The notes under the pieces: generated by a model | Seen by the model: only the letters and a program-made list of their open reading frames with translations | Told to the model about the DNA's origin: nothing | Database searches by the model: none | NCBI GenBank assembly: GCA_963978905.1 | Contig: OZ022256.1 | Span: 29,537,426 to 29,601,425, forward strand | DNA: 64,000 bases | Source: Trichostrongylus colubriformis | Taxonomy: Eukaryota; Nematoda; Chromadorea; Rhabditida; Trichostrongylidae | Direction of reading: 5' to 3' | Made by a program: the position numbers and the translations under genes | Part shown: positions 12,685 through 24,200 of the stretch, piece by piece | How positions within the stretch are numbered: the stretch's first letter is position 1 | Layout of the letters: every line of letters begins with the position of its first letter

Positions 12685-13540
12685 CGAGAAAGGGTCAAGC
12701 GTGGCGTCGAGGGAAATTTTCAAAAAATACGACCCTTGTCTCCAAAGGAGGCCTCCATACGACCTAGCCCCCCCCTTCCTACAGGTTTCGTATTTCTGTG
12801 GTTTCTACCCAACCAATGCGATTCGTCAAGGAAATTAAGAGCCCACGACCAAAAAAAAACACTGGGGCCAAAATCCCGACAAAATAAGGGGAATAAGAAC
12901 CTGAGAACCTCAATACTGTATTTCGAAACAAAAGCGGCTAAGAGATATAAGAATCTAACAAAATTCAATACTCAAACTCCAAAACGAAAGCGCCTAAGAA
13001 ACGTAAGAACCTGATTAAATTCAATACTTATATTCCGGAACGAAAACGTCGCCGACCATTTGTAATGTCCTCGTCCTCTGATGACAAAGGAGAAGGCTCA
13101 AAAGCCATGCAAGTTATGCGGCAGAGAAAAGTCATTTTAAGGGAAGCCTGTCGAGGAAAATTTTTTCGGCGAAGTGGCGAGATCTTTCCGTGACTCCTAG
13201 GAAAAAATGATCCATTGCGTCTGCTATGTTTCGACTACGCATCTTTTGCTCTCAGAGGACCAACGAGAGGAAGGATGGCCTCGAGTGGCTTCACTGCGAG
13301 ATGCGCCATGTATGAGGATTTCCTTCACATTCGCAGTAATACAAACGCTTTTCCGGTCCGCATAGTAGCTCGCTAGCACCAGATCGCGTACTCGCAATCG
13401 TAATAAGATATAGGGAAGGCAATATTAGCTGATTTTTCGTTTTCACCATATAGTTTCTTGAGTGTCATCCACGCTGGTACCTGTCGATAGATTCCGTTAC
13501 GGTTGGGCATTTCAGAGGTTCCTTTGTACGTGGTTGTGTG
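12685..13540 (+). repeat. Large dispersed repeat, copy C
   Basis: It has the same block order as copy A (2765-4487): a GGGTCAAGCG start, AAATACGACCC with C-rich runs, a TTTCTGTGGTTTCTACC block, then the GATGCGCCATGTATGAGG block (about 13300) and GGTACCTGTCGATAGAT (about 13478). The middle of copy A, including the 185-bp tandem units, is missing, so this is an internally deleted member. It runs directly into the Helitron-like repeat after 13540. Confidence 0.65.
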
Positions 13541-13544
13541 CCCG

Positions 13545-14690
13545 TCTGGTCGCAACTTCATATCTCGCGTGGCAGCAAAGGCGGGATCCTGATTCTATAT
13601 ACGTAGGTCACTATTTATATTTCGGGAATAGGCAATACTGTTATCATGGGAGTAAATGTGATGGTTTCATCGCAAAGTTCGCCTTTTTTTGACTATATAC
13701 CCCATCATTCAATTTGCCGTACGGCGCTTTTTGTTTATTTTACATTCATCTGGAATTTTTGTTTGTTTCAGGAAATGAAAATGAAATTTTCAAAAATTTT
13801 TAAAAAATTCGGCAGTGAAGCTCCATCAAAGACCACAGTGTATCGTTGGCTTAGGGAACTCATTCGTTGTCGTATGAAGGATGTCCGAAATTAGCACTTG
13901 TTTAAGAAAACATCGATGCTGTGTGCAATATGATTAAGCAAGATCGCCAATTCACCCATCCTAAGATTGAGGCATCCCTAAACATTATTTCTACCAACAA
14001 ACATCCAATTTTACTTGAACACATGGATTTGCAGAAAATATTTTTCTGTTGAAACCCACACAATTTGACAAACTCACCAAGAAAGGCTTGTGTCGACGAA
14101 GTTTTCAAAAATTTATAAAATGAACAAATAGCGCCGTGCGACAAATTGGAAGATGGGGTCTATGGTTAAAAGAGGCGAACTTTACGATGGAATCATCAGA
14201 TTTACTCCCATGATAACAGTATTGCCTATTCCCGAAATATAAATAGTGACCCACGTACGATATAGGGGGTGGTAAGGGAACCAGTGGTTCCGGACCGAAA
14301 GTGTTAGCAGCAGATAAGGCGAATGTCACCAAATCCGCTTCCCTTTCAGATGATCCTGAAGAGCCGACACTCATAGGAGTTTTGAGAGATGGGACAGGTA
14401 CATTAATATTTGCTGATCCAACCTGATAACAGCTGATAAGACTCGATAAAGGGCAAAAAGCAAATGCTTCCAAATCCATTTCACTTTTCGCGTTGATCTC
14501 AAATGCTTACACTTACAAAAGCTTAGCATGGTGGAACGGAGACATTGATAGCGGATGATCTGAACTGATAACAGTCGATAAGATAAGATAAGGAGCGTCA
14601 GTAGACGAATGTCACCAAGTCCGTTTCGCCTTTCCCGCGGACAGTGGAATGTTCTCATTCACATGTATTGCCGGGTGCAGATACTTTGAT
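13545..14690 (+). mobile_element. Helitron-like repeat fragment
   Basis: It shares with 50940-51700 the blocks TTCATATCTCGCGTGGCAGC, GATATAGGGGGTG and GGACCGAAAGTG, plus repeated GATAAG-rich units with a period near 143-146 bp. It is split by the mariner at 13600-14257. It contains no ORF of its own. The Helitron label is tentative, based on the terminus TCCTACTATAT seen in other copies and resemblance to worm Helitron-type repeats. Confidence 0.5.
13600..14257 (+). mobile_element. Mariner with ~150-bp terminal inverted repeats, dead
   Basis: The left arm (from ACGTAGGTCACTATTTATA, 13601) and right arm (to TATAAATAGTGACCCACGT, 14256) are inverted copies of about 150 bp. Between them the plus strand encodes a broken mariner transposase. 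The helix-turn-helix part contains PSKTTVYRWLREL; the next part, in shifted frames, contains IKQDRQFTHPKIEASLNI and PHNLTNSPRKACVDE. Frameshifts and stops make it inactive. It inserted at a TA inside the Helitron-like repeat. Confidence 0.85.
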
Positions 14691-14903
14691 GGTGACTTCT
14701 CCAAACTGATAATGCTTCACTGGGGCTAGGAACCTTACTACATATATAACCCCTATAGTAAAAGCATCTGATGCTCAGCGTCATTGGGAACATATTTTGC
14801 TTGTTTTTTTTTATTTCAGGTGCGTTGTATTGACTGCTAAATTGCCTAACGCTCCGAATTATGGTGCACGTCTTTGATACTGCGATCCTTCTCTAGCTCT
14901 ACT

Positions 14904-14960
14904 CTATCGGATGAATGGTTTACCACTGCGATTTGCAGTGGTAAACCATTCATCCGATAG
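14904..14960. repeat. Perfect 26-bp-stem hairpin
   Basis: Arms 14904-14929 and 14935-14960 are exact reverse complements with a 5-nt loop (GATTT). The arm includes ATGAATGGTTTACCACTGC. It sits in repeat-rich DNA just outside a GATAAG-type repeat copy. A MITE tip or a small-RNA hairpin are both possible. Confidence 0.85.
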
Positions 14961-15042
14961 ATTGAGCACTAGATGCGTTGCGATGGGATATTTCAACCAC
15001 AGAATTGTGTGGGGCACCCAATAAAGATAAGTATTTGTTGAG

Positions 15043-15290
15043 ATACCAGATGGGCTGGCGCACACCACTGCACGAACCAAATAGTGAAGCATGCAAAATG
15101 AGCTTGATCTATATGGGGGAAGGAAAATTTACGAGACTTTGTCTCCCCTTCCTTTTTCTGTAGGGTGTCTCTTTTTGCATACTGTTCGAATGATGATACC
15201 GAACTTCAGATATCGATCGAGCCCATTTTGCATGCTTCCCTGTTTGATGCGCGCAATAGTGTGCGCCAGCCCATCTGGTGTCGTTTATAA
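15043..15290. repeat. MITE-like fold-back element
   Basis: CAGATGGGCTGGCGCACAC near the left end is inverted as GTGTGCGCCAGCCCATCTG near the right end. Inner arms GAAGCATGCAAAATG and CATTTTGCATGCTTC also pair. Short relatives of the GTGTGCGCCAGCC end occur at 24640-24670 and 52527-52560. No ORF is present. Confidence 0.75.
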
Positions 15291-15896
15291 GAAGCAATGA
15301 TATCGCAATTGGGCAAACGCACTATATGACATGGGCAAACTGCTGATACCACCGAAGATTCAATGGATGACCTCTAGCAGGAAAACTATATTTTTTCCCT
15401 CATTTCCAATCTTCCATATTTCATAACCCACTTCTTGTATGTTTCTATGAGTTTTGACGTCATGAACTAAGGAATGAAAGCAGCCAACTGTGAGCAAACA
15501 TGGGCTGTCCAAAATATTCATTAGCTCATAACCAGCTAATCTCAGAAATTGCCTACCATTTCAGCGACAAAGTATAAACTCCAGAACATTCAAAGAAGCG
15601 GGTTGCTTCCAGCTAGAAACCTACACCGATTTTTTCTATTTACCACCTAGTGGACAGTACGAATCACCGATGAAGCTAAAGATCAGGGGAGAAAAATGCA
15701 ATGGTAGACGGAATACTCGAGGAATAAAACCTTCACTGCGTCAAGGAATCCAACAGGTGTCGTATTTAGTCCACTAGGAGGGGGATCGCAATCCTCGAGG
15801 TAGGCAACAGAACTTCTTAGGCTGGGGTCTGAAGTGTAAGGAGGGTAATGATAAAACTGACTAATTGGGTTCGAACCCGAATCTAGTTCACTCAAT

Positions 15897-17085
15897 CATC
15901 ATGGAAACCTCATGCATGGCGCGATCCGCAGCGAAACCGGTCAACGCCAATAGCTTCCCGTTAGTCCGCGAGACCGAAACCACGTACAGGGACACCTCCG
16001 AAATTCACCGATTCACCGTGGAAAGCGATATCTATCAACGGGTACCACCATGGATGGACACCCCAGAAACAATGAGATGAAAACGAAAATGCTGATATGG
16101 ACTTGTTCCATATCCTACTACGATCGCAAGTACGTAATCTAATGTTAGCGGCCACTATGCGGACCGGAAAAACGTCTGTATTCATTGAGAATGTGGATGA
16201 AATCCTCATGCATGGCGCATCCCACAGAGAAGCTGATCGACGCTTCTCGCCCTCCCACTAGACCTCCGAGAGCGAATGATGCACATTAGAGAAATTTCAG
16301 TAACAATGAAACGACTTTTCGGAAGATGTAGGAAGACCTCGCAATTTCGACGAGAAAAGAATTTTTAAGTGGCTTTCCTCAAAATAACCTCTTTCTTTTG
16401 AAGATATGGCATAATCTAGATAGGCATTCGAAAGCGGCAGCCTAGCAGACCCCGGATAAGGAGACCGCACTCATATGGTTGAGTTTGAAGGAAGTTATGA
16501 CCATTTGAAGTGAAACACTTCAAAATTTTTCAAAGCTTTTCTCAACTGGTCTTCGACTGACTTTCCCCAGAATTTCTTTTTTCTTTTTGAGGATATGGTA
16601 TAGTTCAAATTGTCATTGGAAAGCGGCAACCTCGCAGACCGCGGACGACAACAGCACTCATATGGTTGAGTTTGAAGGAAGTTACGACCACTTGAACCAA
16701 AACACTTCGAAAATTTTCAAAATTTTCCTCAGCTAAAAACCCATATCGAGAACTACGCGACCATCAGGGAAAGCAAGCAGCCAATGGATAGGTCTAAGGA
16801 AGTTGTTGAGAAAACAGTTTACAACTGTTTGAAAGATGGGTTCTAGATAATGTTTGAAGTATTCAAAATTGTCCAGATTTCGTATGGAGAAGATACCGCG
16901 CTCCATCGTGTCGCCGCGACGCAGCCGCACTCAATCGTTAATGGATATATCACAGACTGTAGCGAACTGAAAACTTACAATTACAGAAGTAAGAGGGGGT
17001 CGTATTGAGGCCCCTTTTTGAGGGAGGTCGTATTTTTTTGAAAATTTTCCTCAACTGGATGCTTGACCCTGATCACAACTGCAGA
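15897..17085 (-). repeat. Large dispersed repeat, copy B
   Basis: This is the reverse-strand counterpart of copy A. Its right edge reads GGATGCTTGACCCTGATCA, then AATTTTCCTCAACT, GGTCGTATTTTTTTG and AGTAAGAGGGGGTCG. Two tandem 185-bp units with CGCACTCATATGG or CAGCACTCATATGG follow (16370-16740). The left edge has TCATCATGGAAACCTC and CATGCATGGCGCGATCC. Together with copy A it defines probable family termini. Confidence 0.7.
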
Positions 17086-18665
17086 TAACACATGATGCTC
17101 AGAAGGCAGAATCTAGCACGCGGCATTCTGGCAGGGTGTGGGCCATTTGCAAGCCGCTTCGAATACCTTGTTCACCGCAAATCAAAGGCTCAACCACATC
17201 TTGCTCGATTCGCGGAGAAATCTTCAGATCGGTCGTACTCAAAGGTACAGATGTATGCGTATCTAATGTAAAACCGAAAACAAAAAATGGAAAGACGCGG
17301 TAGCAGAACTAGTGCACAGCAGTAGAGGTCAAACCAATCAAAGACCGCAGCTTCGGGCGGTGCAACGCCGCTTGGTTATTTGCACCGCTTTCCCATATTT
17401 AAGGCACGAGAACGGTAGTCTGATAAATTTCAGAATATGAAAACAGCGTGCTAAATATGTACAACCGCAGCGGAAAAAGCTCGAAATGAACAAACGAAAA
17501 GCTGAACGAATACGGCTCGCTTCCTACCACTGGCTCTCGCCGTTTTCACGCTCTCGCCAAATCGTGGAAGTTGGCCCAGTCACCACATCTCCACCATGGC
17601 ACATCAACGCAAGGTTGCGACAAGGAGCTGAAAGGGACCGCCAAGGATAAGGAGGAATGGAGCGGCAGGATGACATAATCTTCGCGTATATTCCAAGCTG
17701 GAGAAATGATCTGTGACGAAAATTGCATTGCAAAAGCCCGCCTCAGGGTCTTTCAATTGTTTGCCTCTCTCCCGTCTGCACCTACCCTCTCCAGCAAGTA
17801 ATGCGATGGGCGAAAGGGAAGAAGTGAATAGGAGTGGCGGTTTCAGAGTCTTTTTAACGGGTTCCTGACCGTTTTGTTCCGTCTCACTAGTTGCACTACC
17901 AATCACCTCCGCTTTCACATTCCACGGTTAATCCGCAATCTGTCAAAATTACTCCTAAGGTTTTTACGGCGCGCCTCTCAGCGAGAGTTGCGCCACGCAC
18001 TGCCTCGAACACCAAATGTTCACCTACGAAAGCATTCTAATTTTGGAAACCCGCATTACACCTATCCCCCACCTTGAATCAACCTACTTAAAGGCACACC
18101 TCGCGAAAATTTGTGAGAGCTATCGCGCGTGTTACAGGATGTAGAGGCCCTGGTTTACCCACTAGTGAAGAAAAATGAATCGAAACCCCCCAAAACCACC
18201 ACAAATAAAGCTCCCTGCCCTCATTCCTCGTACGAGTATTGGAGATTATAGAAGAGCTTTTCCTCGATGATATCGCGCAAATGCTACGACATCACCTGTT
18301 CTTCCCTGTTGAAGCTACCTTCACTATTGATATCGCTGCCTTATTTTGCCTTATCGCAAGTTTCCCTCTCGTCTAAGCCGGGTGTGATTCGGCTCCATGG
18401 GCTCAACTCGGCTCAGGTCGACCAGGCCGTACGCGGCCGGGGTGAGCCGTGGCGCCGCGAAAAGGGTGCAATCTTTACAACTATCCACGGGTCTACCTGC
18501 CCTGAGAAGGTAAGGACCACTTTGATTATCGCGTGGTGTGCCTTTAATCTACTTGCACGGTCAAATTATTATTCTCACCGTGATACGATTGGTGAATGTG
18601 CGCCGCAGCTGTCCTAGTTGTATACTCCTACAAAGCATTACTGGTTCTTCAATGCCATCTGAAAC
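17086..18665. other. Gene-free stretch
   Basis: There are open readings on both strands (for example minus 17604-17918), but none shows splice-supported structure or a family I recognise. The stretch 18360-18500 is GC-rich. Nothing here is annotated with confidence. Confidence 0.4.
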
Positions 18666-18670
18666 AGTAC

Positions 18671-18838
18671 CTCTGCAGATCGTCCGACACTTCGCAACAT
18701 TTGTACTTTAGCCACAGGTACTCGTCGAATTCAACGCCAACAACCTTGTTCAGAAGTTCCAGCAGACAGCGATAGAAAAAACAATTCATTAAAACAATCA
18801 TGAAAATCAACGTTGATGATAAATCAATATCCCTATGG
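18671..18838 (-). CDS. Possible exon, unidentified gene
   Basis: The minus-strand reading contains LLELLNKVVGVEFDEYLWL and LKYKCCEVSDDLQ and ends at a GT donor (CAGAG|GTACTG). Its 5' boundary is unclear. It may belong with the exon-like pieces at 20920-20983 and 21210-21293, but the phases do not join directly, so exons would be missing. The DEYLW stretch faintly recalls queuosine-salvage (Qng1/DUF2419) C-termini; I do not rely on that. Confidence 0.3.
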
Positions 18839-19795
18839 GCTGATGAAGCAGCGTAGCATAGGAACTCAACAAAACACCTTCCTCTTCACGTTCGAAAAAC
18901 TATTTGAAATGAAGCACATTCATAGCAAATTGGAAATGGAATCGTTATGAACATTTGATCACATACAAGTATATAATTACATAACGCTTCTATAAAGACG
19001 AATATAATTAAATGTGTAACTAAGCAGTAAGCGATACAGATCCAGAGCATATGATCGCTGCAGAATTTCGAAAGGATGATTTCAATTTGATTATGAAGAA
19101 AAGTTAGTTCGAGTAACATGGGTCAAACAATATGAAACACATTATGATGCGATGAAAATAATGGTTGCCAAAATATGTTTTTTTACAGAAAGGACTGAGA
19201 CAGTAAGGGAAACAGAAGGCATCGAATATGGGGGACATATACAACCACGGAGGGCAGATTTGGGGAGCAGTTGAGGGCAGACAATTGCTGCTGTCGAGCA
19301 GTGCGGCAACATTGTATGATTGCACTTTGTCAGAAGAATGCAACCCACTACCACAACAGCGAGACCTGTTTTACGCTAGATGCAAGTGACATCCAAAGTG
19401 CCGTTGCTTTCCAAAAATTCCTTCCAATTCACTTTGAGATTGTCGACCTTTATTAAAGACAGCAGGATGAAGCATTCGCCACTGGCTGGCTCCAATACCT
19501 AAAAAGAACACTAACTATCACTGCAGCAGGGACAAAAACAGCCAAGAGAGAAATACAGTAGAAAGAGTGGTTTCGAGACAGCTCAAGTAGCAGTGAATCA
19601 ACTTCTATAATATAATTCCTCAAACACCTTCCAGTCGTAACAGCGCCTTGCTGAATACGCATATGGCCTACGCAACTAATGGTGCCCGATGTTCCAGACG
19701 TATTCCTGATTTTCCAAAATGTTCCCATACCGATTAACGATCTCGACCAAGGAAAAATATCGCTGAACGAATATGGATGGGTCTCGCTAAAACAT

Positions 19796-20674
19796 TAGGT
19801 TGTCCCAAAAGTCTTGTAGTATTTCTCCAAAAAAAAAATCAGTAACTCTTGTTCACTTCGAGGTAGGTCCAGGCGGTTCAGGAATATGGTAGAACGTTCC
19901 TTAAGCTTTCTAGGAAAATATATATTGACCCACCAGATCCCGTGGAGAGAGCTGCAATGCCAGTTGTCGATACCCACCCAACTCGCGGTGCCATCTATTA
20001 TGAGCGGTCTTGCGGCACCAAAACGACGGAAGCTTGCCACTCCATCAGCGCTGCATTAGGCAAGGGATGTGTGAGCTACGTGACCGTGCGCCGCTGGTTC
20101 ATCAGCTTCAGCGTCGGCGAGATTGACATGAAAGACAAACCACGCTTGGGACTGTGCTGGTTCTGGGACGCGGAAGGAATGCTTTTCCGCGAGGTGCTGG
20201 TACAAGGCGAGACAGTCACCGCTGCCGTATGCACCCACCAGCTCCAGCAGCTCGCCGTCGCTGTTCGAAAAAAGTGCCGGAAAAGGTCCGCGGTCACCCT
20301 TCTTCATGACGACGCCCGCTCCCATTTCGCGAAAAGTACCCAGGCCAAGTTATAGGAGCTCGGCTTGGATGTGCTGCCCCACCCGCCATACTCTCCAGAC
20401 ATTGCCCCTTCTGACTATCACTTTACCCATCCTCTCGAATCCTTCCTGGCCTAGAGAAGATTCGTCGATTATGACATGCTTGCGAAGGCGATCGCTGTCT
20501 TCTTCGACTCTCAGAACCCGGAGTTCTGGGAGAAGGGAATCAACGATTTTCCTATAAAGTGGCAGAGGGTTGCCGATAACAATGGCCAATACGTTGTTGC
20601 CTAATTGTTATTTGTTGGACGAAAAAAAAAGTGATGATCGAAAAAAATACTGCACGACTTTTGGGACAACCTAA
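19796..20674 (+). mobile_element. Internally deleted mariner element
   Basis: TIRs are TAGGTTGTCCCAAAAGTC on the left and GACTTTTGGGACAACCTA on the right, with TA flanks. The plus strand has a transposase reading from 19942. It includes the second helix-turn-helix (VTVRRWFISFSVGEIDMKD), then a jump to the catalytic domain with LLHDDARSHFA, a stop, and LPHPPYSPDIAPSDYHF, where the third catalytic Asp lies. The first DDE-region segment is missing and there are in-frame stops, so the element is non-autonomous. Confidence 0.9.
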
Positions 20675-20919
20675 TATGTATCACGATTAGCCTATTACTG
20701 TGTCACCTTTGCCGAAAATGGTCAAGTACCAGAGATATGTAAGGGTGACAACCCGGTTTTGAAAAGCGAGGTCCTCACCTGATTTTCACACCTCGAGAAC
20801 GGTCCATAAATGCGGATTTTGCCTTCAATTTGCAAAACAGGCATCATTTCTGGTTTGTCTACGTGAATCTACGCAATGGCCCAATAAAGAGCCAAGTAAT
20901 CTGAGAACATGTGATATAC

Positions 20920-20983
20920 CCAGTTACGTGCGTGAGCTTCTGGGAGACTGTATGCTCCAAAGATGGGAAATCTTTCGGGTGCC
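20920..20983 (-). CDS. Possible exon, unidentified gene
   Basis: A 64-nt open segment between TTTCTAG and GTATAT on the minus strand reads APERFPIFGAYSLPEA then HARNW. It enters with one leftover base and leaves in phase 0. I do not recognise the protein. Length, phase and acceptor quality argue for a real exon; lack of a joined model argues for caution. Confidence 0.3.
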
Positions 20984-21209
20984 CTAGAAACCAGTGAAGC
21001 CAAGGAATAAGGTAAAAATAGAAGAGCAAAAAACACAGAAAATAAAGAATAAAAACATAGGAGCCACTGTTACACGGAGGAATGGAAGGGCTCTTTTTAA
21101 CCTTAGGAGATCCAAACGGTAGAGATTTGAACACGATTGCATTGTGAATTTTGAAAAAAAAAATTCGAATATTAGAAAAGTAATAATGATGTATGAAGCA
21201 AAGACTGAC

Positions 21210-21293
21210 CTCAAACTCTGCGCTGTCAGGATTGATTGCAGTGGGAAATTGCTTTATTTCACATACGAAGGTATCCACGCGATTTGCATTGCC
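21210..21293 (-). CDS. Possible exon, unidentified gene
   Basis: An 84-nt open segment lies between TTTTTATAG and GTCAGT, phase 0 at both ends. It encodes GNANRVDTFVCEI then KQFPTAINPDSAEFE. The VDTFVCEI stretch could suit the end of a C-type lectin domain, but the partner cysteines are not visible nearby. It is recorded as exon-like only. Confidence 0.3.
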
Positions 21294-21299
21294 CTATAA

Positions 21300-22600
21300 A
21301 AACAGCCAGGTATGTAAAAAGCATTTCGAGGTGCACGAGAGATGCGTCGTGGAAGTGCTATGCAGGATTATGGGAGCCAATGCAAGTGGGCAAGACACAT
21401 TTTCACTGCTCTCGTTGAGGACACTCATTTCCGTGTTGTTCTGCCAAACTCAGTGAGAACTCCTCCACCAACTACTATATATCCGATTTTGAACTAACAA
21501 TCAGGTTGCCCTAACCTACGAGCTAGACTGACGAGTACGATTTTAACGGTATTGGAGTACCGTTCCGTCCCGAATCGGCATGTTCATCCAATTGTGTAGG
21601 AACAGTGTGAGATGTTTATGTGCGTGTAGATCAACAGAGTTGGGAGAGGAGCGAGTGCTCCCATTCGAGGGAGCCGCCGGCATAGTTAAATTAATGGACG
21701 CCCGCTATGGCAGCCTAACTATGCAAGATGACCTATACATACGTGACCTGCAGGGAATAGTATGCAAATCTGGAAAAAAATTGACTCATACCTTCTTTTT
21801 CTTCTTTTCCGTTTGAACTTCCAATATGAAATGGATGGAGTTTGGCTTCAGATCAAACTTCGTAAATTTACCATTCGAAAGCAAACGAGATGGTGAATGA
21901 GGCTAAACATGGAACATTCTTCAGGACAGTGTTTACCGCTAATCTAATAACAAAAATCGATTTTTCGAAATCAATTTGACTGTGTGTAAACGAATTGAAT
22001 AAATGCTATAAGGCACAAGCCACCAAAAAGAAATGGCTTTGACTTCTACAAATCGGCCGGACCTACCCCTTCGCCAGTCTCAAAATTGACCCATTCTAAC
22101 ACACTCGAAAACTGAACATCCTATTTGCAGAAAAAATCTCTTCCTAATCATATATGATTTCTTGCACAAACTTGTAACATTACGGGAAAATTTCCGTTCG
22201 AAAAAAAAAACGACATCGTGAAATGACCCAACAGTTCAATCAATTTCGGAGCCGGCTACAAATCGGTCTGTAAACACTATAGTTCCTATGTGAGATCGGA
22301 GAGCACTGTGAGAGAAACCTTCGGCTTCGCGTACACTGTTTCAAATAGAACACTTCTAAACACCTTTAAAAGCTTGTTTAGAACCACATAAGTGAAGCAT
22401 TTGTCTAATATGACAACACAGATCCTGACCTGACGATGAGTAATACTCGGATAGGAAAGACTGCAATGGCCAAAAAGAGAAGGAGGACTTTGCTCCAATA
22501 TGTCACGTGAATCTGTGATGTGTAGCGGCTATGCGCAGCACTCACACGCCCATGTGTGGGAGGTACAACGCCACGGGAGCTGGCTGACGGACGAGGGGGA
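21300..22600. other. No confident gene
   Basis: There is a possible further minus-strand exon near 22430-22460 (LSYPSITHRQ before a GTCAGG donor), and a plus-strand open reading at 21640-21770. Neither joins to a model. The rest is AT-rich. Confidence 0.35.
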
Positions 22601-22610
22601 GACGGTCGTT

Positions 22611-22745
22611 TGGCGCGGCCCCTTGGAGCTAATTTGCCAATGGGGCACTGCCAAAGCTCTTCCCCTAAAAAGGCTTAGGTGAATCTGGGAGAGTCCAGAC
22701 GACCCATGCGCCCCATTGGCAAATTAGCTGCAAGGGCCGCGCCAA
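22611..22745. repeat. Hairpin element with conserved 51-bp core
   Basis: The arms contain GGCGCGGCCCCTTGGAGC (left) and GCTGCAAGGGCCGCGCC (right) and also pair through AATTTGCCAATGGGGC. The loop 22651-22700 (CCTAAAAAGGCTTAGG, CTGGGAGAG) matches the loop at 5341-5391 at 45 of 51 positions. A degenerate partial copy of the arm follows at 22790-22815. Confidence 0.75.
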
Positions 22746-24118
22746 ACGACATACACCCCGGACGAGGGGTTTTGTGGGGAGACGGTCATTAGGCGAAGCC
22801 CCTTGCAGTTAATGTGCTGACGGGAAGACACGGGCCGTAGCCCCGTCCTAACGCCGACCCGACGTATCTTCTGCGTCAGATAACTCGTCCACCAAACACT
22901 CAGATTTTGTGGAAATTACCATACTAAAGACCGTATTAATCACAAACTGCATATTATTGACTTTAGCCAACTGGATACGGTTCGCCTAGTGAATTCTGTC
23001 GCCGCGCCTAACGACATACACCCGTTTTGTGTGAAGTGTCTCTCTCCGCGAACCGAGCCTGACACTGACACTAAAGCCTTGGCGTTTCATCTGGAAAGTC
23101 AAACCCTCGCGATGCCTGAAAAAAGTTGTTCCTCGGAATCACCAAGCTTTTATACTGTGCATCATCTCAAAAATAGTATTTCTTATTCCAGTATTCCAGC
23201 GATGAGCACGGAAGTGGTAGACCACTCTGTCAAGCCTTCCTAATTTTTGTTAAGTTAAACTAAACCATTCAATTATAACAACAAGGATCCTTCACTAACA
23301 GGAACAATGTTTGGTGCTATAAACCCTTCGGGTGTGGCGGTGGCAATGGCCACCATCAAACTCAAGGTTCTGCATTACCGCCGCAACGGCATAATGCGCT
23401 TCAAACTGCTTTTTCATTAAAGATTGCTTTGCACCAACATTTTATTCGTGGTGCTATTAACGAGAGATTTCTTACGCAAAAAATCAGGCATAAATGGTTT
23501 AAAAATGAATCAACAGCAAAAAAGTGCTGAACCTTTACCAAAATTCTTCTTTGAATCATCCATGCTATTTTTGGCTGAATTAGTGGAATGAGTAAGCCCC
23601 GCTTAATAAATGCATAGAAGCCAATCGGCCGCAAAAATGCTACCTATAATAAGGAGACCCAACGTTTCATAACCTTCCCGCTCCTTGTGCGAAAGCAGCA
23701 GCCCGTTGCGATACACCAGTCGCTTCCTATTGCTATAGAACATTCCGTGTTTGTCTATAACAAACATAATCTTTAATCTTTAGGAAGCGAGTCATTGGGC
23801 TTCCACTCGAAGACGAGTCAACGCTTATGACTCACCCTTGCTTTCGCAATAAAATCCTTCGGGAAAACACGTCATCCTTCACCTTGCGCGCGCCATTGCC
23901 TAATATGATGACGAATATTAAAAATGGTGACACCAAAGCACCTTTTCCAATATGACCACTCATGGCGCACTATGACAGAAGGGGATAACTAAGCCAGCAC
24001 AAACGCGCTAATAGGACAACAGTGAAAATAATCATACGCTCGGCCTTGACCACTCTTTCCAAATATGCACCGTAAATTGAACTCATCGTCGTAATGCAAC
24101 TTGAACGCATCGGGCACC

Positions 24119-24200
24119 CCTACTAAATATAAAGCGCTTCGTCTGTCTGTACGTCCGTCCGTCTGTCATGGAATTAGGCATTATATGAAAAACGACCTGT
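24119..24200 (+). mobile_element. Helitron-like 5' end fragment
   Basis: CTACTAAATATAAAGCGC followed by several TCTGTC, CGTCCG units resembles the start of the repeat at 50889. The body that follows is not clearly the same family. Confidence 0.35.

Noticed and set aside
19942..20355. 137-codon ORF as a functional transposase
   Set aside because: It lacks the segment carrying the first catalytic Asp and ends at a premature stop before the third; it is a relic inside a mariner.
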